This document shows, in pieces, positions 44,820-53,293 of a stretch of 64,000 bases of DNA. The notes under the pieces are model-generated. The model was not told the DNA's origin and did no database searches. It saw nothing but the letters and a program-made list of their open reading frames with translations. Location: contig NZ_SORE01000012.1 of assembly GCF_004366595.1 (NCBI RefSeq), positions 1 to 64,000 of the forward strand, read 5' to 3'. This stretch comes from Paraburkholderia rhizosphaerae (GTDB lineage Bacteria; Pseudomonadota; Gammaproteobacteria; Burkholderiales; Burkholderiaceae). Both the position numbers and the translations under genes were made by a program. Numbering within the stretch: the first letter of the stretch is position 1; each line of letters starts with the position of its first letter.

Positions 44820-45734
44820 ATGTCAACCTTCGAAGTACGTATCGGCATCAATCCGTTGTCGTGGATGAACGACGATCTGCCGTCGCTAGGCGGTGAAACG
44901 CCGCTCGAGGTCGCACTGACCGAAGGCCGCGAAATCGGCTATCAGGGGTTCGAACTCGGCAACAAATTTCCGCGCGAACCGCAGGCGTTGAAGACATTGC
45001 TCGCGCAGTACGATCTCGCGCTGGTCTCCGGCTGGTACTCCGGGCGGCTCGCGCAGCGCAGCGTCGCGGAAGAAATCGAATCGGTCGGGCCGCACCTGGA
45101 ACTACTCGCGAAAAACGGCGCGAATGTGATGGTGTACGGCGAAGTCGCCGATTCGATTCAAGGGGCGCCGGCGCCGCTATATCAGCGCCCGCGCTTTTTT
45201 ACCGACGCGCAGTGGGATGCTTACGCGACACGTGTCGACGAATTCGCGCAGTACACATTGAGCCGTGGCGTGCGGCTTGCTTATCACCATCATATGGGCG
45301 CGTACGTCGAAACGCCCGCCGACGTCGACCGGCTGATGGCGCAAACCGGCGATGCAGTCGGCCTGCTGTTCGACGCCGGCCATATTACGTTCGCGGGCGG
45401 CGATCCGCTCGAGGTGCTCGATAGACATATCGCGCGCGTGTGCCATGTGCATTGCAAGGACGTGCGCCCCGCGGTGATGAAGCTCGCGCGCAATCGTAAC
45501 TGGAGTTTTCTCGATGCGGTGCTCAATGGCGCATTCACGGTGCCGGGCGATGGCGCGGTCGATTTCGCGGGCATCATCACGCGGCTGAAGCAACACGGTT
45601 ATCGCGGCTGGCTGGTGGTCGAGGCCGAACAGGACCCGGCGGTCGCGCCGTCGTATGCGTACGCGGCGAAAGGCTACCGGACGCTGCGCTCGCTCGTCGA
45701 TGCTCCGTTGCTCGCCGCACAGGAGGCAGCATGA
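44820..45734 (+). CDS. iolE: Inosose dehydratase
   Basis: IolE dehydrates scyllo-inosose to 3D-3,5/4-trihydroxycyclohexane-1,2-dione. The 304-residue xylose-isomerase-like TIM barrel has family segments IGINPLSWMNDDLPSLGG, LAYHHHMGAYVETPADVDRL (metal-ligand His region), GLLFDAGHITFAGGD and VCHVHCKDVRPAVM, with the metal-binding Glu in WLVVEAEQDP. It starts 11 bases after iolD and its TGA overlaps the iolB ATG. Confidence 0.95.
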   Translation: MSTFEVRIGINPLSWMNDDLPSLGGETPLEVALTEGREIGYQGFELGNKFPREPQALKTLLAQYDLALVSGWYSGRLAQRSVAEEIESVGPHLELLAKNGANVMVYGEVADSIQGAPAPLYQRPRFFTDAQWDAYATRVDEFAQYTLSRGVRLAYHHHMGAYVETPADVDRLMAQTGDAVGLLFDAGHITFAGGDPLEVLDRHIARVCHVHCKDVRPAVMKLARNRNWSFLDAVLNGAFTVPGDGAVDFAGIITRLKQHGYRGWLVVEAEQDPAVAPSYAYAAKGYRTLRSLVDAPLLAAQEAA

Positions 45735-46537
45735 GCTTACTGGTGAAGGCCCAGCGCGAAGGCCAGACAATCGCGCGCGTGACGCCCGACACGGCGGGCT
45801 GGCGCTATGTCGGCTTCGCCGCGTACCGGCTCGAAGCGAATGAAGTCGTGCATGTGCTCGAAGTCGAGCGCGAGGTATGCATCGTCGTGCTCGCGGGCGC
45901 GGTCGATATCGAAACCGATGCAACGCGCTGGAGCAGCCTCGGTTCGCGCGACAGCGTATTCGAAGACAGTGCGCCGGTTGCGGTTTATCTGCCGCCCGGC
46001 GTGCGCGCGACGGTTCGTGCGAACCGCCGTGCGGAAGTGGGCGTGGCAAGCGCGCCCGCGACCGGCAAGCACGCGGCGCGGCTGATCGAGCCCGCGAGCA
46101 TGAAACGCTCGACGCGCGGCAAAGGGCTCAACACCCGCTATGTGTGCGACATTCTTCCGCAAACCGAACCGGCCGAAGCGCTACTCGTCGTCGAAGTGCG
46201 CACACCGGGCGGCCATTCGTCGAGCTATCCGCCGCACAAGCACGACACCGACAATGTGCCGCACGAAAGCTCGCTTGAGGAAACCTATTACCACCGGCTG
46301 AACCCGCCGCAGGGCTTTGCGTTCCAGCGTGTCTACACCGATGAGCGCGACCTCGACGAATCGATGGCCGTCGAAGACCACGACGTCGTGATGGTGCCGC
46401 GCGGTTACCATCCGGTGGTTGTGCCGTATGGCTACGACTCGTACTACCTGAATGTGATGGCCGGCACGCAGCGCGTGTGGCACTTCAAGAACGATCCCGC
46501 CCACGAGTGGATTATCGAGCGCGACGCGCGAGCCTGA
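45731..46537 (+). CDS. iolB: 5-deoxy-glucuronate isomerase
   Basis: IolB isomerises 5-deoxy-glucuronate to 2-deoxy-5-keto-gluconate. The 268-residue bicupin has the metal-binding segments GGHSSSYPPHKHD (His cluster), then SLEETYYHRLNPPQGFAFQR and MVPRGYHPVVVPYGYDSYYL. GGAGGCAGC precedes the start, and the ATGA overlap couples it to iolE. It is the last gene of the inositol operon; an 11-bp hairpin follows 53 bases later. Confidence 0.95.
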   Translation: MSLLVKAQREGQTIARVTPDTAGWRYVGFAAYRLEANEVVHVLEVEREVCIVVLAGAVDIETDATRWSSLGSRDSVFEDSAPVAVYLPPGVRATVRANRRAEVGVASAPATGKHAARLIEPASMKRSTRGKGLNTRYVCDILPQTEPAEALLVVEVRTPGGHSSSYPPHKHDTDNVPHESSLEETYYHRLNPPQGFAFQRVYTDERDLDESMAVEDHDVVMVPRGYHPVVVPYGYDSYYLNVMAGTQRVWHFKNDPAHEWIIERDARA

Positions 46538-46590
46538 AGGGTGGCGCCGATATCGGGCTACCACCTCGCGGATGAAGGGTCTGTTGTGAT

Positions 46591-46628
46591 AGAGGGGCGG
46601 TTTCGCGCATGCTGACCGCCCCTCTTTC
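46591..46628 (+). terminator. Intrinsic terminator of the inositol operon
   Basis: AGAGGGGCGGT (46591-46601) and ACCGCCCCTCT (46615-46625) form a perfect 11-bp stem with a 13-base loop, followed by TTC. The T-run is short, so read-through is possible. Confidence 0.75.
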
Positions 46629-48023
46629 ATGCAAGCCATGCCTATGACGACATCCGCATTGAACCCCTCCGTTGCTGCGCGCGCCGCTGCGCACACCAAT
46701 ACTGAACCGCATATCCCGGTCGTCGCGACACGAACAGGTGCGCGCGATGGCAGGCGCCCTCCCGACTATCGGCGCCGGCCTCATCCACAGCACAAACAAT
46801 CACCTTCAGCCGCGCTGCCGACCAGCACGCAACTCACTAACCGGGGTGCATTGCCGCCGGCCGCTCCGACCCCGCCCACCATCGCAGCGGGCCCATTGGA
46901 ATCGACGCCCGACGAACGATCGGCAACCGATACCGAATTGACGTCGCTGCTCGCACGCCATGACAAGGACGCGAGTGGAGACAATGCGAACGCTACCCTC
47001 GACGCGGTGAATGCCCAGTTGCACGCACGGCTAGCGGATGTTTCGATGGCCGGTTACCCGGATGACGTGCGCCGCTTCGAGCAGGACGAACAACGCGATC
47101 TCGGCAAGCTTGCGCAACTGTCGACCGATGACGCTGCTGCGTATCGCGACGGCATCAACATCAACGCCGGCAATGTCGGTTCGACGCCGAATGCGTGGCT
47201 GCGCGGCTTGTACGAACACGACGAGGACGGACTACGTGCCGAGATCGACACCGTTCATCTCGAAGCCGAGACCGACCCTCGCGAGCGCGCGCAAGCGGTA
47301 TTCAATGCTCCCTTTGACCATGAAAAGTTGCTCGCCCCGCAGGAGCAGCGCAGTCTCGCGGCGCTTGGCGAACTGCGCCAGCAATTCCGCGCCGCAAGCA
47401 CGGTAGCGGACCGCGACAAGATCTTCTCGGACGCATGCGCGCTCAAGCAATCGTTACAGAACAGGATTAGCGACGTCATAATCGACGCAATCCACGCGCA
47501 GAAAAAGGCCGAAGCGGCCAATGAAAACGACGTGATGCAGGCGTTCGAAGGCGCGCGCTCGTTGAGCGGTCCCGGCGCGACGTCAGGCGCGCGCCTCGCG
47601 TATTTCGCCAGCCGGATAGCTGCGGATGCCGCCCACGCGCGCGCGTTCACCGAGCTTCGGAACGTCACGCCGGAGCGGCTTGCACAACTCGACAAAGACG
47701 ATCCGGAACGGTATCGGCAGCTAGCGGCGCTCGCACCCGAACGGCTTGCTCAACTGACGCAGTGGGAAAACGAGCTCGCCGCGCAGGACAGCGACGCCGC
47801 CCGTCGCTTGCCGGAGGTGACGCTCGACCCGCCGAAGAATTTGTCGGACGTGCGCTTTTATACGCCCGCTCCGGGGCCGGACTATGGCGAGAATCTGCGC
47901 AATCTCTACGGCGACGCACTCCGAAGCATCGTCGCCGCGGAAAAGCGCATCAGTATCTCGCATGAGCGACCTTCGTCTCCGGTCCGGCAAAACTACATCA
48001 AGCTGCATCAGCCCGAATCGTGA
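46629..48023 (+). CDS. Uncharacterised 464-residue protein, possible secreted effector-like
   Basis: I do not recognise this protein. The N-terminal 110 residues are Pro/Ser/Thr/Ala-rich and disordered-looking. The rest (about 120-420) is strongly charged and helical, with a repeated PERLAQL motif at about 346 and 368. It has no signal peptide or membrane segment. Codon use is a little less GC3-biased than the flanking iol genes. The first ATG touches the iol terminator and has no ribosome site; in-frame ATGs at 46638 and 46644 are alternatives. A polar disordered N-terminus with a helical body is seen in some type III effectors, but I see no secretion genes nearby, so that is speculation. 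Confidence 0.65.
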   Translation: MQAMPMTTSALNPSVAARAAAHTNTEPHIPVVATRTGARDGRRPPDYRRRPHPQHKQSPSAALPTSTQLTNRGALPPAAPTPPTIAAGPLESTPDERSATDTELTSLLARHDKDASGDNANATLDAVNAQLHARLADVSMAGYPDDVRRFEQDEQRDLGKLAQLSTDDAAAYRDGININAGNVGSTPNAWLRGLYEHDEDGLRAEIDTVHLEAETDPRERAQAVFNAPFDHEKLLAPQEQRSLAALGELRQQFRAASTVADRDKIFSDACALKQSLQNRISDVIIDAIHAQKKAEAANENDVMQAFEGARSLSGPGATSGARLAYFASRIAADAAHARAFTELRNVTPERLAQLDKDDPERYRQLAALAPERLAQLTQWENELAAQDSDAARRLPEVTLDPPKNLSDVRFYTPAPGPDYGENLRNLYGDALRSIVAAEKRISISHERPSSPVRQNYIKLHQPES

Positions 48024-48116
48024 CCGCGCGCGCCCCGTGACACGTGACCGGTGAGACGCGCGTGATCCACACGCCGGACCGCCCGCGCGCGTCGCCGCCC
48101 TCGCCTTCATCGCGTG

Positions 48117-48992
48117 TCAATTCGCCAATGCGTGCGCGCTTACAAGCTGGCGCAGCACCGTCTCCAGTTCGACGTCGCCTTTCAACACCTGCGCCGGGTC
48201 CTGCTCGAAATCGATCCAGCCCTCGTTGAAACCGTCGAGCATCTGGATTCGCGGCAGCGGGTACTTCATTTGTTGCGCTCGGAACAGATCATTCCACATC
48301 ATGCGCGGCACGACCTGCGCGTGCACCTCGCGGCCAAGCACCGCACCGAACGCAGCGGCGATATCGCGTGGCGACACGCGACGCGGCCCTTCGAGCTCGA
48401 CCACGCGTTTGCCGATCCATTCCTGTTGCAGCATCGTTGCGGCGACGCGTCCGATGTCCGCGGTCGCGACCATCGGCAGCGCCTTGTCGAGCGGCTGCAG
48501 AAAGCTCGACACGATGCCGTCGTCGCGTGCCGATGCGACGTCCCACGCGGCATTTTCCATAAACCACGCCGGACGCAGAAACGCGACTGGCATCGGTAAA
48601 TCGGCGAGCGCCTCTTCCAACAGCGTACGTTGCGTCAACAGGTTCGGCCGTTGCACGTGCGCGCCGACCGTCGACAGGCAGACGACGCGCGCGGGCCGCG
48701 CCATCTGCAGCGCGGCCTTCACCGCGTCGATGACCGCACGCGCTTCGGGAAAGCCCGGCGCCGGATCGAACTCCGATGGCGGCAGGATAAAGACGCCGCG
48801 CGCGCCGTCGAACGCGGCGGCAAGCGCTGACGCGTCGCGCATATCAGCCTGCGCGATCGCGCAGCCTCGCGCGGCCCACGTGCGGCCCTTGTCGAGATCG
48901 CGCACGATCGCGCGTACAGGTTGAGCGTCGGCCAGCAGTGCACGCCCGAGCGCGCCGCCGACCTGGCCCGTGATACCGGTGATTGCATACAT
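48117..48992 (-). CDS. NmrA-like NAD(P)-binding protein
   Basis: This 291-residue atypical SDR of the NmrA/quinone-oxidoreductase-2 group has the N-terminal cofactor motif YAITGITGQVGGALGRALLA (GxTGxxG), a regulatory Asp-Lys loop, and the strands VVCLSTVGAHVQ and VAFLRPAWFMENAAW. The classical Tyr-x3-Lys active site is absent, as usual in NmrA proteins, which sense redox cofactor or reduce quinones. It stands alone and is convergent with the orphan gene at 46.6-48.0 kb. Confidence 0.85.
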   Translation of the reverse strand: MYAITGITGQVGGALGRALLADAQPVRAIVRDLDKGRTWAARGCAIAQADMRDASALAAAFDGARGVFILPPSEFDPAPGFPEARAVIDAVKAALQMARPARVVCLSTVGAHVQRPNLLTQRTLLEEALADLPMPVAFLRPAWFMENAAWDVASARDDGIVSSFLQPLDKALPMVATADIGRVAATMLQQEWIGKRVVELEGPRRVSPRDIAAAFGAVLGREVHAQVVPRMMWNDLFRAQQMKYPLPRIQMLDGFNEGWIDFEQDPAQVLKGDVELETVLRQLVSAHALAN

Positions 48993-49142
48993 GACAGCTT
49001 CCTTCAGAGATCGGTTAAGAATCCGTTGCGATGAACGTTGGCCGTATCTTAGGAAGCGAACCGCGCCGGAGAAATCGACGCGATGTCATTTGATTCGTGA
49101 CTTTGGATCACCACTGCGACGAAAAACCCCGGCGGAAAAGAC

Positions 49143-49925
49143 TCAAACGTCCATCACGCGCTCGATCTGTTCGCGCAACGCCGGCGTGCAGACCATCACG
49201 CGATTGCCGTGCTGCAAACATTCCGGCGTGAGGAAGTCGTTTGCCCAGCCGCCCGCTTCCTCGACAAGCAGCACGCCAGCCGCCGCATCCCACGAATTGA
49301 TGTGCAGTTCGCAATAAGCGTCCTGTCGTCCGATTGCGACATACGCGATGCCGAGCGCTCCGGAGCCGCGCCGCTTCACGCCGGCGCCGAGCGCATGCAG
49401 ACGCGCATGCACCGTCGAATAGCTGTCGAACGCCACGCGCGATGACCAGCCCAGTTCGACGACGGACTGCCGGATATCGGTGATAGGGCTGACCTTGATC
49501 GGCGCGCCGTTCAACGTCGCACCGGCACCACGCCGCGCCGCGAACAGTTCGTCGCGCATCGGGTCGTACAGCACGCCGACCTCGGTGCGCCCGTCGCGCA
49601 CAAACGCAATCGACACACAAAAATGCGCGACGCCGCGCGCGAAATCCGCGGTGCCGTCGATCGGATCGACGATCCACACGTCGCGGCCGAACGACCCGCC
49701 GCCTTCTTCGCCGAAGAAATCGTCGTCGGGGAACGCTTCAGCAATGCGCGCCGCAATCAGGCGTTCGACTTCCGCATCCGTTTCGGTCAGATAGTCTTGC
49801 GGTCCCTTGAACTTCAACGTCAACGCTTCGTCACGCTGTTCGAATCTCAGGCGGGTCAGCCGGCCGGCCTCGCGCGCGATCGCGCAGGCGGCCAGATAGC
49901 GATGAGTCAACTGCAGGTCGGTCAT
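49143..49925 (-). CDS. Inositol-monophosphatase-family phosphatase
   Basis: This 260-residue Mg-dependent phosphatase of the IMPase/SuhB/HisN superfamily has metal-site motifs DDFFGEEGGG (about 70), DVWIVDPIDGTADFARG (about 85-101) and the C-terminal NSWDAAAGVLLVEEAGGW. GAGGGA precedes ATG 49925. Family members hydrolyse inositol-1-phosphate, histidinol phosphate or related substrates. Its location 2.6 kb beyond the inositol operon makes an inositol-phosphate substrate attractive but not proved; it is on the opposite strand and not in the operon. Confidence 0.88.
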   Translation of the reverse strand: MTDLQLTHRYLAACAIAREAGRLTRLRFEQRDEALTLKFKGPQDYLTETDAEVERLIAARIAEAFPDDDFFGEEGGGSFGRDVWIVDPIDGTADFARGVAHFCVSIAFVRDGRTEVGVLYDPMRDELFAARRGAGATLNGAPIKVSPITDIRQSVVELGWSSRVAFDSYSTVHARLHALGAGVKRRGSGALGIAYVAIGRQDAYCELHINSWDAAAGVLLVEEAGGWANDFLTPECLQHGNRVMVCTPALREQIERVMDV

Positions 49926-50031
49926 ACATTCCCTCACATCGGACAAGCGCGGGCCAGCGGCGCCGCGCGGGTGGCGTGGTTCAGCGCGCTTGCCTCGCGC
50001 GCGCCGGCATCGAAGCGCACCGGAACGCGTA

Positions 50032-51180
50032 TCAAAGCGATTCGGTTAGCATCCGCCGGTAGTCGGCTGCGCTCGCGTCGCGCGGATTGGTCTTGTGGCA
50101 ATGGTCGGCGAGCGCGCCCGCAATGACCTTGTCGAACACGCTCGCGTCGACGCCCATCTGCGCGAGGCCGGTCGGCAAGCCAAGACGCGCGGTCATATCG
50201 TGCACTGCCTGTGCGACATCCGCGTGATCCGGCAAGCCCATTGCGCGGCGCATGCGCGGGAAACGGCGGTTCGCGATCACGCTGTCCGCGCTTTCGTTAA
50301 AGCGCAGCACCGCCGGCAGCACGACCGCGTTCAGCGTGCCATGGTGCAGTGACGTGCGTCCGCCAACCGGCACGCCGCCCAGCGGATGCGATAGCGAATG
50401 CACGCAGCCGAGCCCCTTCTGAAACGCCATCGCGCCTTGCATCGATGCGCTCATCATCTGCAGGCGCGCGTCGCGGTCGCTGCCGTCCGCAGTCGCGCGC
50501 TCGATATGCGCCCATGCGCGCTCGAGCCCGTCGAGCGCGATACCGTCCGCCGGCGGATTGAACGCCGACGACAGAAACGTCTCGATGCAATGCGCGATCG
50601 CATCCATACCGGTCGCTGCCGTCAACGCGGGCGGCAAGCCTAGCGTGAGACCCGGATCGCAGATCGCCGCCTTCGGCAGCAGGTGCCACGAATGAAAACC
50701 GAGTTTGCGGCCGTCGTTCAGAATGACGATCGCACCGCGCGCGACTTCGCTGCCGGTGCCGGCGGTCGTCGGCACCGCGATCAGCGGCGCGCTTCTTTCC
50801 GTGATCCGGTTGCTGCCGCCTTCGATCGTCGCGTACTGCGTGAGCGGCCCTGCGTGCGCAACGACGATCGCGACGCCCTTCGCAAGGTCGATCGACGAAC
50901 CGCCGCCGACCGCGATCAGCCCGTCGCAGCCGGCTTCGCGATAACGCGCGGCGGCGGCTAGCACCATCGCTTCGGTCGGGTTCGATGGCGTATCGTCGAA
51001 TACCGGTGCGTCGCCGAAGCTCGACGCGTCGAGGACGCGCGCGACGAGCCCCGCCGCGACCACGCCCTTGTCGGAGACGACGAGCGGCCGCTTGATACCG
51101 GCGCGCGCGCATTCGGCCGGCAATTGCGCGAGCGCGTCGTAGCCGAGATGAATGTGGGTCAGATAGTAGATGTACGCCAT
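50032..51180 (-). CDS. Iron-containing alcohol dehydrogenase
   Basis: This 382-residue group III alcohol dehydrogenase has the NAD-binding GGGS motif at residues 92-95 (IAVGGGSSIDLAKG). The metal ligands fall at Asp193, His197, His261 and His280 (GMDAIAHCIETF, GCVHSLSHPLGG, HHGTLNAVVLP). All four are present, so it should be active. It lies between the phosphatase and the Nudix gene on the same strand. The substrate is unknown; short-chain alcohols, lactaldehyde or maleylacetate are reduced by different relatives. Confidence 0.9.
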   Translation of the reverse strand: MAYIYYLTHIHLGYDALAQLPAECARAGIKRPLVVSDKGVVAAGLVARVLDASSFGDAPVFDDTPSNPTEAMVLAAAARYREAGCDGLIAVGGGSSIDLAKGVAIVVAHAGPLTQYATIEGGSNRITERSAPLIAVPTTAGTGSEVARGAIVILNDGRKLGFHSWHLLPKAAICDPGLTLGLPPALTAATGMDAIAHCIETFLSSAFNPPADGIALDGLERAWAHIERATADGSDRDARLQMMSASMQGAMAFQKGLGCVHSLSHPLGGVPVGGRTSLHHGTLNAVVLPAVLRFNESADSVIANRRFPRMRRAMGLPDHADVAQAVHDMTARLGLPTGLAQMGVDASVFDKVIAGALADHCHKTNPRDASAADYRRMLTESL

Positions 51181-51327
51181 GTCGGTTGCGCTCCTCGATG
51201 TTCGTTCTGATAGTCGGCAGCGTGCTGCCGGGTTCCGGAGACATCCTGCTGATACGCAAAACGAATGCGCCGCCGCGGCACATACGCAACCGGTTTCGCG
51301 CAGTGCGCGTGGCGACTGACGTCTAGT

Positions 51328-51858
51328 CTACTGCCCCGGGCGCTCGACAAACTCGAACGGCAGTCCGCGCCGGCGCATCCATTCGCCTAGCGCCTGACCG
51401 GTGCCCGCGCGCCACGGCCGCAGCTTTGCCGGCTCGACGAGCCGGTACTCGAGCAGTTCCGGCGACAGCGCAATGGTGCCGTGCGCGCGCACGTGATACG
51501 CGATGATCAGCTCGTTCTTGCGGATAAATTCATAGACGCCGACGAGATCGACCGTATCGGCAACCAGCGACGTCTCCTCCTTCACTTCGCGCGCGATGCC
51601 TTGCTCCGGCGTCTCGCCGTTTTCAAGAAAACCGGTGATCAGCGCAAACATGCCCTCCTGCCATGCGGCGTTGCGCGCAAGCAGAATCCGGCCTTCGTAT
51701 TCGACAATCGCGGCCACTACCGGCAGCGGATTGTTCCAGTGCACGTAGCCGCAGCCATCGGCCGGACAGTTTTGACGAATGCGGCCGCCTTCATGGGCGG
51801 GATCGGCGCGCTCGGTGAGCGGCGTCGCACAGCGGGGGCAGAAACGGTAATCGGACAT
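51328..51858 (-). CDS. Nudix hydrolase with N-terminal zinc ribbon
   Basis: The 176-residue product has a zinc ribbon with Cys7, Cys10, Cys31 and Cys36 and a Nudix box at about residues 76-98 (GFLENGETPEQGIAREVKEE), in which the catalytic Glu residues are intact. The zinc ribbon resembles that of NudC-type NADH pyrophosphatases, but the protein is much shorter and lacks the NudC N-terminal domain, so it is better called a general Nudix hydrolase. The substrate is not predictable by eye. Confidence 0.9.
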   Translation of the reverse strand: MSDYRFCPRCATPLTERADPAHEGGRIRQNCPADGCGYVHWNNPLPVVAAIVEYEGRILLARNAAWQEGMFALITGFLENGETPEQGIAREVKEETSLVADTVDLVGVYEFIRKNELIIAYHVRAHGTIALSPELLEYRLVEPAKLRPWRAGTGQALGEWMRRRGLPFEFVERPGQ

Positions 51859-51975
51859 GTTGACGGACGTGGTAGTCGGGTTTTGCTTAGGTATCGGGAC
51901 AGTGATCCGGCATGATGCGCTGAGGCGGTCGTGACGCGGCGGCGTCGTTACGCTCTGGCGCCCGCGGTTTCACCG

Positions 51976-53010
51976 TTACGCCGCATCGCAAAGCTGCCGC
52001 ACTTCGGCAACGAAGCGCTCGACGGTTTCCGGCTGCGTATCCCACGCGCACATCAGCCGGCAACCGCCCGCGCCGATGAACTCGTAGAACTTCCAGCCGC
52101 GCGTGCGCATCGCCTTCGCGACGTCGGCCGGCAGCTGCGCAAACACTGCGTTCGATTGCGATGGAAACATGATGCTGACGCCCGGGATCCCGGCCAGCCG
52201 TGTTGCCATCAACCGTGCCATCGCGTTCGCGTGGCGCGCGTTGCGCAGCCACACATCGTGGTCGAGCAGACCGAGCCACGGCGCGGAGATAAAGCGCATC
52301 TTCGACGCGAGCTGGCCCGCCTGCTTCAACCGGTACGCGAAATCCTCGGCGAGCGCGCGATCGAAAAACACCACCGCCTCGCCGACCGGCAAGCCGTTTT
52401 TCGTGCCGCCGAAGCACAGCACGTCGACGCCGGCGCGCCATGTGATTTCGGACGGATGCACGTCGAGCGCGGCGACCGCGTTCGCGAAGCGCGCGCCATC
52501 CATATGCACTTTCAGATGCCGGCGCTTCGCGATGGCCGCGATCGCGCGCACTTCCTCGACGCTGTACACGGTGCCGACTTCCGTCGATTGCGTGAGCGTG
52601 ACGACCTTCGGCTTCGGATAGTGGATATCCGCGCGGCGGGTGACCACTGCTTCGATCGCATCGGGCGTGAGCTTGCCGTTCACGCCGGGCGCGGTCAGCA
52701 GCTTCGAACCGTTCGAGAAGAATTCGGGACCGCCGCATTCGTCGGTTTCGATATGCGCGAGTTCATGGCAGATCACCGAGTGGTACGACTGACACAGCGA
52801 CGCGAGCGCGAGCGAGTTCGCGGCGGTGCCGTTGAACACGAAGAACACTTCGCAGTCGGTCTGGAACAGATCGCGCAGGCGGTCGCAGACGCGCTGCGTC
52901 CAGGAGTCGTCGCCGTAAGCGGGCTCGTGGCCGCTGCCGTTGGCGGCGATTAGCGCTTCGAGCGCCTCGGGGCAAATGCCCGCATAGTTGTCCGACGCGA
53001 AATGTTGCAT
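51976..53010 (-). CDS. ltaE: Low-specificity L-threonine aldolase
   Basis: This PLP enzyme cleaves L-threonine and L-allo-threonine to glycine and acetaldehyde. The 344-residue fold-type-I product has Asp171 (KVHMDGARFANAV), which contacts the pyridine nitrogen, and Lys204 (LCFGGTKNGLPVG), which forms the Schiff base. The N-terminus MQHFASDNYAGICPEALEAL is the usual family start. It is followed by the Nudix gene on the same strand with a gap of about 115 bases. Confidence 0.92.
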   Translation of the reverse strand: MQHFASDNYAGICPEALEALIAANGSGHEPAYGDDSWTQRVCDRLRDLFQTDCEVFFVFNGTAANSLALASLCQSYHSVICHELAHIETDECGGPEFFSNGSKLLTAPGVNGKLTPDAIEAVVTRRADIHYPKPKVVTLTQSTEVGTVYSVEEVRAIAAIAKRRHLKVHMDGARFANAVAALDVHPSEITWRAGVDVLCFGGTKNGLPVGEAVVFFDRALAEDFAYRLKQAGQLASKMRFISAPWLGLLDHDVWLRNARHANAMARLMATRLAGIPGVSIMFPSQSNAVFAQLPADVAKAMRTRGWKFYEFIGAGGCRLMCAWDTQPETVERFVAEVRQLCDAA

Positions 53011-53293
53011 GGCTGCGGTGCGCGCGGCGCGTGCCGCGCGTTTCTCGTATGGGGGAAAGCTGACATTTTAGTGCGCGGGCGGCCGATCGGTTGGGCGCGC
53101 GCGGGACGCGCAGGTGCCAGCAGGCACGCAGAGGGACTCATCGCGTCGCCGGCATGTTGGTGCGGCGAGGCCGATGTGACGACGCGGGTGCGTGCGCAAT
53201 CGCTGCGACCGGTGCTTCCTGAATGCGATGGGATGGCGAAGATGCGACGTCGCATGCTATGGCACGGCAACGCGCGAGCACGCAATCCGCGCG

